A stretch of 64,000 nucleotides of DNA from Nitrospirales bacterium (lineage in GTDB: Bacteria > Nitrospirota > Nitrospiria > Nitrospirales > UBA8639): the NCBI GenBank assembly GCA_021604105.1, contig BQIW01000007.1, positions 1-64,000 of the forward strand. Direction: 5' to 3'. Every line of letters starts with the position of its first letter. Within the stretch, counting starts at the first letter, position 1. The notes beneath the pieces are model-generated. The model was not told the origin of the DNA. It did not search any database and saw nothing but the letters and a program-made list of their open reading frames with translations. Shown here in pieces: positions 35,568 to 43,655 of the stretch. The position numbers were made by a program, and so were the translations under genes.

Positions 35568-37142
35568 ATGGGTTATTCCTCTCCAATCCGGTGTGCCGTC
35601 GTTGACCCCACGAACCCAATTTCTCCTATCCCCTTCGTTACCGGATCAGAAAAATTGAATCGATCTGTTTCAACACATCGTTTATCCAAAAGCCGATTTC
35701 TGGCGGGCTTGCAATGTGCCAAGCGGTTATATTTAGAAATTCATTCGCCAGAATTAGCCACACCGCCTACGCCTGATCGCCGGGCCATTATGGATATGGG
35801 TACCGACGTTGGGGTTGTTGCTCGTCAATGTTTCCCTCATGGCGTTCTGGTTGAACACACGCACCGTCAAATTCCTGCAGCGCTCCTTCGCACCAGTGAA
35901 CTTGTGAAGGATGCAGGCATTCCGTCTTTATTTGAAGGGGCGTTTGTCTGGCAAGGCATTTTGGTTCGGGTTGATATCTTAGAACGAATTGATGCCATGC
36001 GCTGGCGATTGATTGAAGTAAAGGCGACATCGAAGGTGAAAGCTACACATCTAGACGATCTAGCCATTCAATCTGCAGTTCTGGAGGGGGCCGGGATTGA
36101 AGTCAGTGGGTGTTTTTTGATGCATCTGAATACCCAGTATTCATTTCTTGGTGGAGATCTGAACTTAGAGGAAATGTTTGTTTTGGAAAATAAGACCGAG
36201 GAGGTGGAGGCGCGGCGGCCATTCATTCAAGCGCAGCTTGAAGATATGTGGAAGACATTGGAGCAGGCAACGCCACCTCACATTGTCCCTGATAGCCATT
36301 GCCATCAGCCGTATGAATGCCCTTTTTGGAACCATTGTACCAAAGAGAAGTCTCCGCGCTGGGTGTTTTATCTCCCTGGCAGCTCGAAATTGCAATCCCT
36401 CCTCCTGGAGGAGGGGATTGAAACCATTGATGAGATTCCCGACCATATTCAGTTGTCTGCAACTCAGCGACGAGTGAAGGATAATGTGGAATGGATTTCA
36501 CCTCTGCTTCGGCCTCGGCTGCAATCGGTCAGGTTCCCAGTTCATCATTTGGATTTTGAGACTTTTATGCCGGCCATACCGGCGTTTCCTTATACCCGTC
36601 CGTATCGTCCGATTCCCTTCCAGTGGTCTAACCATATTGAATATGCCGATGGCACGATTGTCCATCATCATTATTTGTGCACAGATGGCCGGGACCCTCG
36701 CGAAGAAGTGGCCTTGAGTTTGCTGGAAAGCTTGGGAGAGGTCGGGACCATTTGTGTGTATTCGGAGTATGAACGATTTCTGCTTTTTGCGCTGGGAGAC
36801 GTGCTGCCTCAATTGAAGCCTGTCCTATCGAAGGTGGTTCGCCGGTTGTGGGATCTCCTTTCGGTTATTCAGGAACATTATTATCATCCGGATTTTCACG
36901 GATCCTACTCCATTAAAACCGTCTTGCCAGCTTTGGTGCCTGCCTTGGCTTATGATGATTTAACAATTCAAAATGGGGCGGTGGCTGCTGTCATGTACCA
37001 GAAAATGGTCTTCCATGAAACGGACTTAATGGAGCGTGCTCACATCGCCCAGGCTTTACATGACTATTGTGGTCGGGACACATGGGCAATGGTTGAGCTG
37101 AGACGGGTCCTTCTGGGGCGTGCAGGAGGTCGCCTAACCTAG
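35568..37142 (+). CDS. Cas4-like/DUF2779 putative nuclease
   Basis: A 524-aa protein. After a variable N-terminus it has STHRLSKSRFLAGLQCAKRLYL, the entry motif of the DUF2779 family, then a PD-(D/E)xK nuclease-like core (VRVDILERID, LIEVKATSKVKATHLDDLAI). Cysteines at LQCAKR and HCHQPYECPFWNHC could bind a 4Fe-4S cluster as in Cas4/AddB. The C-terminal half is DUF2779 with a DEDD-like motif (HHLDFETFMPAIPAF) and other acidic residues. It is therefore a likely two-domain nuclease of unknown target. The start is uncertain: ATG 35568, or TTG 35655 just before the conserved part. Confidence 0.8.
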   Translation: MGYSSPIRCAVVDPTNPISPIPFVTGSEKLNRSVSTHRLSKSRFLAGLQCAKRLYLEIHSPELATPPTPDRRAIMDMGTDVGVVARQCFPHGVLVEHTHRQIPAALLRTSELVKDAGIPSLFEGAFVWQGILVRVDILERIDAMRWRLIEVKATSKVKATHLDDLAIQSAVLEGAGIEVSGCFLMHLNTQYSFLGGDLNLEEMFVLENKTEEVEARRPFIQAQLEDMWKTLEQATPPHIVPDSHCHQPYECPFWNHCTKEKSPRWVFYLPGSSKLQSLLLEEGIETIDEIPDHIQLSATQRRVKDNVEWISPLLRPRLQSVRFPVHHLDFETFMPAIPAFPYTRPYRPIPFQWSNHIEYADGTIVHHHYLCTDGRDPREEVALSLLESLGEVGTICVYSEYERFLLFALGDVLPQLKPVLSKVVRRLWDLLSVIQEHYYHPDFHGSYSIKTVLPALVPALAYDDLTIQNGAVAAVMYQKMVFHETDLMERAHIAQALHDYCGRDTWAMVELRRVLLGRAGGRLT

Positions 37143-37291
37143 GACGTGCGCCAAATTCCGTTGACCCATTCGTCTGTCGCTGCTAGAATTTCACGGATTC
37201 TGTCTTACCCAGATTTCGCCAGTCCAAACGATGCCTGTGTCCTCAATACTCTGAATCCTCGCCAACGCCATTTATTTATGGAAAATACCTA

Positions 37292-37744
37292 GTGAATATA
37301 CTGGTGTTACATGGGCCTAATCTGAACTTACTTGGAACTCGTGAGCCCACCCTCTATGGAACAACTACCTTGGAGGAAGTGGATACGTCGCTGAAAAAAT
37401 TGGGAATGGACTTAGGGGTCTCGGTCGAAAGTCGCCAGTCCAATCTGGAAGGGGAATTGGTCACTTGGATTCATGAGGCCAATACACACTTTGACGGGTT
37501 GGTATTTAATCCTGCTGCCTATACCCATACCAGTATTGCCCTGAGAGATGCTGTTGTAGGCGTGGGCATTCCTATGGTCGAAGTTCATTTATCGAATATC
37601 CATCGCCGGGAAAGTTTTCGTCGGCGGTCCTACCTTGCCTCGGTTTCGCTTGGGCAAATCACGGGATTTGGACTACAAAGTTATCTGCTTGGACTGAGAG
37701 CGTTGGTTGATGCGCTTCAGCGGACTATCCCAGCACCCCGTTAA
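37292..37744 (+). CDS. aroQ: 3-dehydroquinate dehydratase, type II
   Basis: A 150-aa dodecamer-forming enzyme of the shikimate pathway, converting 3-dehydroquinate to 3-dehydroshikimate. The start region [21 protein letters not shown] carries the active-site Arg and Tyr loop; [18 protein letters not shown] and [20 protein letters not shown] carry the catalytic His and the substrate-binding residues. The start is GTG 37292. It opens a run aroQ-efp-accB-accC-thiE on one strand with gaps of 40-90 bp, a common bacterial order for the first four. Confidence 0.95.
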   Translation: MNILVLHGPNLNLLGTREPTLYGTTTLEEVDTSLKKLGMDLGVSVESRQSNLEGELVTWIHEANTHFDGLVFNPAAYTHTSIALRDAVVGVGIPMVEVHLSNIHRRESFRRRSYLASVSLGQITGFGLQSYLLGLRALVDALQRTIPAPR

Positions 37745-37783
37745 CATTTCTGTTCACGCTTATTGTATGAGGAGTTTGATGCC

Positions 37784-38344
37784 GTGATTACAACTGCAGA
37801 ATTTCGAAATGGGTCGCGCTTAGAGCTTGATGGGCAACCCTATTATATAGTGGAATTTCAACATGTAAAACCCGGTAAAGGCGGAGCCTTTGTGCGAACA
37901 AAATTAAAAGGCTATAAAACGGGAAATGTCATTGATCGCACTTTTCGTTCTGGTGAAAAATTCGACGAACCCAATCTTGAGGAATGCGACATGCAGTTTC
38001 TCTATAATGCTGGGGAAGAATATGCGTTTATGGATGTTAATAGTTTTGAGCAGTTTACCTATCTTAAAACCCAATTGGGCGAAAACGTCGATTTGCTCAA
38101 GGAAAATACCGTCGTCAAAATTTTATTGTATCATGACGAGCCGATCGCGGTAGAGTTGCCCGTGTTTATGGAGTTGAAAGTCGTGGAAACCGATCCCGGT
38201 ATCCGAGGAGATACGGCATCTGGTGGGACCAAATTGGCGGTTGTCGAGACCGGGGCTTCAGTAAAAGTGCCTCTCTATCTGGAATCCGGTGAAGTTATTA
38301 AAATTGATACACGGACGCGCACCTATGTAGAACGGGTTCGGTAA
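37784..38344 (+). CDS. efp: Elongation factor P
   Basis: A 186-aa three-domain protein. The KOW-like first domain has the modification loop EFQHVKPGKGGAFVRTKLKG, where the Lys of PGKGG would be the site for beta-lysylation or another modification; the OB domains end with DTRTRTYVERV. EF-P eases ribosome stalling at polyproline. The GTG at 37784 is chosen since GGAG lies 9 nt upstream and the length then fits the family (185-190 aa), although a TTG at 37763 keeps the frame open. No modification genes (epmA/epmB, ymfI) are in the window. Confidence 0.95.
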   Translation: MITTAEFRNGSRLELDGQPYYIVEFQHVKPGKGGAFVRTKLKGYKTGNVIDRTFRSGEKFDEPNLEECDMQFLYNAGEEYAFMDVNSFEQFTYLKTQLGENVDLLKENTVVKILLYHDEPIAVELPVFMELKVVETDPGIRGDTASGGTKLAVVETGASVKVPLYLESGEVIKIDTRTRTYVERVR

Positions 38345-38386
38345 TCCGGGATCCCTGACCTGCAGAATTATACGAAATAGGAGATT

Positions 38387-38851
38387 ATGGCTGATTCATC
38401 CAGAAGAGAAATCGAAGACCTTGTCGAAGTCTTAAACCGGTACCATCTGACCGAGTTGGAATTCGAAAAAAAAGGTGTGCGAATACGCATTAAACGTGAT
38501 CCTGCGCCGGCTTCTTCGCCTCAGGTGGACGTCTCAAAGACCGTAGAAGCAGGTTCTCCCCTGGAAAGGCCAGTTCCCCTCCACTCCTCCGAACCCGCAC
38601 ATTTCTTGACTGTGACTTCCCCCATTGTGGGAACCTTTTATCGTTCCCCCTCTCCTGATACTGATCCCTATGTCGAAGAAGGTGATATCGTCAAAAAAGG
38701 GCAGGTGCTTTGCATTGTCGAAGCCATGAAACTGATGAATGAAATTGAGGCAGAATCCGATGGGAAAGTCGTGAAAATTCTGGTGGAAAGTACAACTCCT
38801 GTTGAGTTCGGCCAACCACTTTATTTAATTGATCCGTTGTCGGGATCCTAA
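38387..38851 (+). CDS. accB: Acetyl-CoA carboxylase biotin carboxyl carrier protein
   Basis: A 154-aa BCCP. A helical N-terminus (REIEDLVEVLNRYHLTELEF) precedes a Pro/Ala-rich linker and the biotinyl domain, with the biotinylated Lys in the EAMKLMNEIEAE motif and the thumb-region PSPDTDPYVEEGDIVKKGQV. It carries carboxyl groups for malonyl-CoA synthesis. It lies directly ahead of accC, in the normal order. Confidence 0.97.
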   Translation: MADSSRREIEDLVEVLNRYHLTELEFEKKGVRIRIKRDPAPASSPQVDVSKTVEAGSPLERPVPLHSSEPAHFLTVTSPIVGTFYRSPSPDTDPYVEEGDIVKKGQVLCIVEAMKLMNEIEAESDGKVVKILVESTTPVEFGQPLYLIDPLSGS

Positions 38852-38942
38852 GCACTGGTTTCCTTTGCAAGAGAAGAGGACAGTCAGTTGCTCAAGATGA
38901 TTCGGATGGCTTCCTGGAGTCTGTTGATCTTAAGGATACGAC

Positions 38943-40292
38943 GTGTTTAAAAAAATTCTGATTGCCAATCGTGGAGAAATTGCCCTAAGGGTGAATCGTG
39001 CGTGTCGAGAACTGGGCATTCGTACTGTTGCGATTCATTCCGACGTTGATGCTCAATCACTCCATGTCCGTTATGCCGACGAACATGTGTGCGTCGGACC
39101 TGCCGAAGGCGGACTGAGTTATCGGAATATTCCAAATGTATTGAGTGCTGCTGAAATTACCGGAGTGGATGCGATTCATCCAGGGTACGGGTTTTTAGCT
39201 GAAAATGCGCATTTTGCGGAAGTCTGCGAATCGATTGGAATTGCCTTTATTGGGCCCACCTCTGAGCATATTGCCTTACTCAGCGATAAATCAAAAGCCC
39301 GGGCCCACATGAAAAAGCGTGGGATCCCTGTGTTGCCCGGAAGCGAGGGTGAAATTGAGGATCCCAAAGCCTGTGTCGCTATTGCCAAAAAACTAGGATT
39401 TCCGGTTATTGTGAAAGCCTCTGCCGGTGGGGGAGGGCGAGGCATGCGGGTGGTCTGGCATGAAGAAGAGTTGACCCAGGCGATTGAGTCCGCTCAATTG
39501 GAAGCGCAAACAGCGTTTGGTCATGGCGGTGTGTATCTTGAGCGGTTTTTTGAAGACCCACGGCACATTGAATTTCAGATTATGGCGGATAACCATGGGC
39601 ATGTGGTGCATTATCATGAACGAGATTGTTCCATCCAGCGTCGATATCAAAAAGTGTTGGAGGAATCCCCGTCTCCAGCGTTGGATGATACGTTACGACG
39701 AAAGATGGGGCAGGTGGCTGTCGAGGCCATTAAATCTGTGAAATATCGAAACGCCGGAACCGTTGAATTCCTCATGGATCAAAGTGGAAAGTTTTATTTC
39801 ATGGAAGTCAATACGCGAATTCAAGTTGAGCATCCGGTCACCGAAATGGTAACCGGAGTCGACCTGATTAAGGAGCAAATTCGTATTGCCGCTGGTGAGG
39901 AACTGTCCTATCGACAAAAAGATATTCACTTGACCGGACATGCCATCGAATGCCGAATCAATGCCGAATGTCCGGACCGATTTACCCCTAGTCCCGGTAC
40001 CATCACAAAATTTTGTCCCCCTGGTGGACCAGGGATACGCGTCGATACGGCCATGGATACAACCGGTATTGTCCATCCGTATTATGACTCGATGATTGCG
40101 AAGCTTATTGCTTTTGGGCGAGATCGAGATGAAGCCATAGAACGAACCAGACGCGGGTTGGATGAATTTGTCATTGATGGAATTAAAACCAGCATTCCCC
40201 TCCATCGACGGATTCTTGATCATCCTGATTTTCAGAAGGGTCCCGTGTCTACTCGATTTTTGGACCGGCTTGTTGCTTTGCACTCCCCATGA
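38943..40292 (+). CDS. accC: Acetyl-CoA carboxylase biotin carboxylase subunit
   Basis: A 449-aa ATP-grasp enzyme that carboxylates the biotin on AccB. It begins [20 protein letters not shown], with [20 protein letters not shown], the glycine-rich loop [36 protein letters not shown] and the catalytic [20 protein letters not shown]. The length and motifs are typical. Start is GTG 38943. thiE starts four bases before its stop (ATGA overlap). Confidence 0.97.
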   Translation: MFKKILIANRGEIALRVNRACRELGIRTVAIHSDVDAQSLHVRYADEHVCVGPAEGGLSYRNIPNVLSAAEITGVDAIHPGYGFLAENAHFAEVCESIGIAFIGPTSEHIALLSDKSKARAHMKKRGIPVLPGSEGEIEDPKACVAIAKKLGFPVIVKASAGGGGRGMRVVWHEEELTQAIESAQLEAQTAFGHGGVYLERFFEDPRHIEFQIMADNHGHVVHYHERDCSIQRRYQKVLEESPSPALDDTLRRKMGQVAVEAIKSVKYRNAGTVEFLMDQSGKFYFMEVNTRIQVEHPVTEMVTGVDLIKEQIRIAAGEELSYRQKDIHLTGHAIECRINAECPDRFTPSPGTITKFCPPGGPGIRVDTAMDTTGIVHPYYDSMIAKLIAFGRDRDEAIERTRRGLDEFVIDGIKTSIPLHRRILDHPDFQKGPVSTRFLDRLVALHSP

Positions 40293-40942
40293 CCGCAGTT
40301 AATTCTCCGCGGATGTTCCCTACGGGTATTTTTTTCCGATTTTACCTCATTGTGGATAACAGCTGGGCCTCTCGATGTTCATTACTGCAGGTCCTCCATC
40401 AGGCCAGCGAAGCGGGGGTCAAGCTGGTGCAATATCGCAATAAAAGCGGATCGATGAAACAGGCTTATGAAGCGGCCCTTGCCCTTCGAAGGGTAGCAGC
40501 AGAGAAGGACATGACTTTCATTGTGAATGATCGATGTGATTTGGCAGTAGCTGTCGAGGCTGATGGTGTACATCTTGGTCAGGGGGACCTTCCCCTTCCT
40601 CTTGCGCGGACTGTCGTCGGACAAAATATGTTGATTGGGGTTTCGACGCACAATTCTGAACAGGTGCGATTGGCCACGGCCGAAGGTGCGGATTATTTAG
40701 GATTTGGCCCTATTTTTTCGACAAGGACCAAAGCGAATCATGAGCCGGTAGTTGGTATTCAAGGATTAGCTGGTGTTCGAAGCCTGACCACTCTTCCCAT
40801 CATTGCGATTGGCGGGATTGTTCCCGGTTCCGTTCCGGCACTCCGACGCGCAGGTGCCAATGGCGTGGCGGTGGCGTCGGCCATACTCGATGCGGTTGAT
40901 CGGCCAAGGATGTTGGCGCAGTTTATGGCTCAGTTTCAATAA
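40289..40942 (+). CDS. thiE: Thiamine phosphate synthase
   Basis: A 217-aa TIM-barrel enzyme that joins HMP pyrophosphate and THZ phosphate. [37 protein letters not shown] and GQGDLP are the family signatures, followed by [20 protein letters not shown] and [11 protein letters not shown]. The usual QLREK motif at the pyrimidine site is LVQYRNK, a common variant in this lineage. It overlaps accC by 4 bp and ends 20 bp inside the tail of the convergent bioD gene. Confidence 0.93.
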   Translation: MTAVNSPRMFPTGIFFRFYLIVDNSWASRCSLLQVLHQASEAGVKLVQYRNKSGSMKQAYEAALALRRVAAEKDMTFIVNDRCDLAVAVEADGVHLGQGDLPLPLARTVVGQNMLIGVSTHNSEQVRLATAEGADYLGFGPIFSTRTKANHEPVVGIQGLAGVRSLTTLPIIAIGGIVPGSVPALRRAGANGVAVASAILDAVDRPRMLAQFMAQFQ

Positions 40943-41669
40943 TGTGTTTGGCCAATCGTCGAATTTCAGGATGGTCGGCTAGGTTTTCGACTCCCGTTCG
41001 CCAATCTCTCTGCACGGTTTTTTGAAACTCCAAGGGGCCAAAGACAGGCACTGTCGACCATTCCTGAATCAGGCGAATCGTGGAGGTGCGCTGCTGAATG
41101 AAACTCTCAGTTTGAGTCGTGGGCATGGGATCATTCAGGACGATTCCACATGTCTTAATTCCGGCACCGCGCAAGGCTTCTAACGTCAGGAGCAGATGGT
41201 TCACACTGCCCAGGCTTGTCCGGCCGACGACGAGAGCAGGAAGATTCAGGGTCATGATCAGATCCCGTATGGTATGTGTTGGTGAGAGTGGAGTAAATAA
41301 ACCTCCTGCCCCTTCCACGAGACACACGGAGTGCTGTTGCCTGATGAGATGGAAGGTGCCGGCAATTCGGGCCAGATCAATGTTTATTCCAGTTGCGCGC
41401 GCGCAAGCTAACGGTGCAATAGGCTCAGGAAAGGCATAGAGGCAGATGGACGCGAAATCAGGAGGAGGAGAAAGGAGACTTTGAAGACGGCCTGTGTCGG
41501 AAGTTTCTTTCTGTTGAAGATCGAAACCGGTCTCGATCGGTTTCATGACACCTACTTGATACCCCTTTTTTTTTAACCCTAGAACCAGCGCCGCTGTGAT
41601 AGTTGTTTTTCCGACCCCGGTGTCGGTCGCGGTTATGAATATGGCGAGATGGTCTGAGTGAGTACTCAT
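40923..41669 (-). CDS. bioD: Dethiobiotin synthetase
   Basis: A 248-aa P-loop enzyme of biotin synthesis that closes the ureido ring of dethiobiotin with ATP and CO2. The start region IFITATDTGVGKTTITAALV is the modified P-loop, with KPIETGFD and VEGAGGLFTPLSPTH further on. ATG 41669 is used; a GTG two codons earlier is the alternative. The SDR gene lies 31 bp upstream, so both are likely in one operon. Convergent with thiE with a 20-bp overlap. The biotin made here would serve AccB encoded next door, a functional but not transcriptional link. Confidence 0.93.
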   Translation of the reverse strand: MSTHSDHLAIFITATDTGVGKTTITAALVLGLKKKGYQVGVMKPIETGFDLQQKETSDTGRLQSLLSPPPDFASICLYAFPEPIAPLACARATGINIDLARIAGTFHLIRQQHSVCLVEGAGGLFTPLSPTHTIRDLIMTLNLPALVVGRTSLGSVNHLLLTLEALRGAGIKTCGIVLNDPMPTTQTESFIQQRTSTIRLIQEWSTVPVFGPLEFQKTVQRDWRTGVENLADHPEIRRLAKHIIETEP

Positions 41670-41699
41670 AGTCACGGAGAGGCTAAAGAATGAATAGGG

Positions 41700-42461
41700 T
41701 CACCAAATCCGGCTGTCCAGATTCCATATTTGTCCAGATGTATCTGACGACACGGCCATGTGAAAGATAGAGGTGGCCATATGCTGTAGAGAAGGAGTCC
41801 TGTGGAGCGTATGGTTGCGGGGATCCATGGTGGCATGCCATCCCGGTTTTGATAGTGGTGAAAGATGCCAGCCTGGGAATACCATGTTCACTCGAATATT
41901 GAAGGCTCCCCACTCCTTTGCCACTGAGTACATCAATCCAACCAGTCCTGCCTTCGACGCCGCATAGGCGGCTTGTCCTGCTACTCCTTGTTCAGCAGAA
42001 AGAGAGCCTACCAAAATGACGGCCCCATTATGTTGTTGTTCAAAGATGGGGGACATGGCTTTGAGTACGGTAAAGGCACCGGTCAGGTTCGTGTGAAGGA
42101 TTCGTGTCCATTCCTCAGGGGAGGTTGTGAGTAGGAGCTTCGAAGAGCCCATCCCAACGGCCCAGACCATGACATGCAGAGAATGATGGGATTGTATGAA
42201 CTCCTGTAGAATAGCCTGAATTTGTATGCTGTTGGTGACGTCGGCTTGATACAGATGACTCTCTCCTCCAGCCTTCGCGATCATGGAGGCGGTTTCTTTT
42301 GCGACAGTGTGATGTTGATGGTAATGAAGGCCGACTCTCCATCCCTGGCGTCCGAACGCTGTCGCAACGGCTCTACCGATGACTCCGGATCCTCCAAACA
42401 CCATGACGTTTGAACGGGAATTCACTATGCCGACGGGCGTTTGGCCAACGGATTCGTTCAT
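41700..42461 (-). CDS. Short-chain dehydrogenase/reductase (FabG-like)
   Basis: A 253-aa SDR. The nucleotide site is MVFGGSGVIGRAVATAFGRQ, and the catalytic set is Asn-Ser-Tyr-Lys (VGSLSAEQGVAGQAAYAASKAGLVGL). It looks like a FabG-type 3-oxoacyl reductase. Its tight linkage to bioD suggests a role in making the pimeloyl precursor for biotin, but a general fatty-acid or other reductase is equally compatible. Confidence 0.85.
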   Translation of the reverse strand: MNESVGQTPVGIVNSRSNVMVFGGSGVIGRAVATAFGRQGWRVGLHYHQHHTVAKETASMIAKAGGESHLYQADVTNSIQIQAILQEFIQSHHSLHVMVWAVGMGSSKLLLTTSPEEWTRILHTNLTGAFTVLKAMSPIFEQQHNGAVILVGSLSAEQGVAGQAAYAASKAGLVGLMYSVAKEWGAFNIRVNMVFPGWHLSPLSKPGWHATMDPRNHTLHRTPSLQHMATSIFHMAVSSDTSGQIWNLDSRIW

Positions 42462-42565
42462 ATTTGTGTGGAGCAGGTGTCACTCCCCTCCATCAAACAA
42501 AAGAAAAGCAGCAAGATGAGTGGGCGGGTATTTGACTGAGTTGAAGTTGTCATGTATTGATTACC

Positions 42566-42582
42566 ACCACGGTCTCCGTGGT
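42566..42582. repeat. Perfect 7-bp hairpin
   Basis: ACCACGG-TCT-CCGTGGT followed by TTTCTAG lies in the 280-bp divergent gap upstream of the SDR gene. It could be an operator or part of a leader. Confidence 0.5.
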
Positions 42583-42740
42583 TTCTAGTCTGCATAGGGA
42601 AAAAAAATTGTCAATCCTTGAATAGTCTGTCAAGCAAAATGGTGCCATTTTCGTGGTGAATGGGGCCTGAATTGATTGATCTTGATTGGCGTCTTGCCGG
42701 TTTTAACGATCCTATGGTAGGTTCACATCACTTTCTGCCT

Positions 42741-43655
42741 ATGAAAAATTCCTTTCCATCGTGTAAAGTTTTGTCCGCAGCCGGAGTCTTGGTTTTCTTT
42801 TCTCTTTTCCTGGTGTCCATGCCCGGGACGGTCCATTCAGCTGATTCTACGAAAATTGTGGTGGATAATAGTCATGAGTATTTTCCTGATCAGGTGGGAA
42901 ATGAATGGGTGTATCAAGGCACGATGATTGAAGGGGGCATGGTCCAGATTAAGAATGAGAATACCCGGTTTACAAACGTTTCAAAGGTTATAGGGACAGA
43001 AATCCTAGAAGGAGTCAAAGTCACAGTTTTCAATGATACCAATCCCGGGAATCAAGGGCCGTCGGATAGTTATTATTTTCGTGATGTGGCAGGTATCCGG
43101 TATTATGGGTCGAAACCCGGCACCACGTTGGAGCGTCAACTGGTGCCCTATCAAATCGTCCGATTTCCTTTAGAGATCCCAAGCTCTTTCGAGCAATTTC
43201 ACCGGACTGGGTTGGATTTCGGCATGGATGTGGATCGTGACGGGGAAAAAGAAACTGTAGATATTGAGGCCACCGTGTCCGTTCAGGGGCAAGAGACCGT
43301 GGTCGTACCGGCGGGCATTTATCAGGAAGCCATTCGTCTTGAAGCCAAAATGATCATGAAGGTGAATTTGTCCGAGAGCGGGGAGTCAATTCAGGGAACA
43401 GATACGATGACGGCCTGGTTTGCTCGAGGAGTGGGATTGCTCAAATACATTGAACGCCAAACCATTCCTTCTATTCGGAGTCAGAATGAACGGATGGTCG
43501 AAGTGATTGAGGAATTAGAAAAGGTGACTGTGGCATCTGATGTCGCCTTATTGAGTCGGAGCGAAGCCACGGCGAAGCGTGTTTTCCGTGATCACCTTTT
43601 CCACCATGAATTGCTCAAGATACCCACTCCCTCCGGCCTTCCGGCCGATTCCTGA
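42741..43655 (+). CDS. Exported protein of unknown function
   Basis: A 304-aa protein with a typical signal peptide (VFFSLFLVSMPGTVHSADS). The mature part is beta-rich: HEYFPDQVGNEWVYQGTM, SDSYYFRDVAGIRYYG, then VSVQGQETVVVPAGIYQEAI and TMTAWFARGVGLLKYIER. This last block (PAGxYxxxxxx...WfarGvGlvk) recurs in many exported beta-sheet proteins of unknown role. The last 36 residues overlap the end of the convergent putA gene by 108 bp, and the family-like part ends before it, so the tail may be a run-through. Confidence 0.8.
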   Translation: MKNSFPSCKVLSAAGVLVFFSLFLVSMPGTVHSADSTKIVVDNSHEYFPDQVGNEWVYQGTMIEGGMVQIKNENTRFTNVSKVIGTEILEGVKVTVFNDTNPGNQGPSDSYYFRDVAGIRYYGSKPGTTLERQLVPYQIVRFPLEIPSSFEQFHRTGLDFGMDVDRDGEKETVDIEATVSVQGQETVVVPAGIYQEAIRLEAKMIMKVNLSESGESIQGTDTMTAWFARGVGLLKYIERQTIPSIRSQNERMVEVIEELEKVTVASDVALLSRSEATAKRVFRDHLFHHELLKIPTPSGLPADS

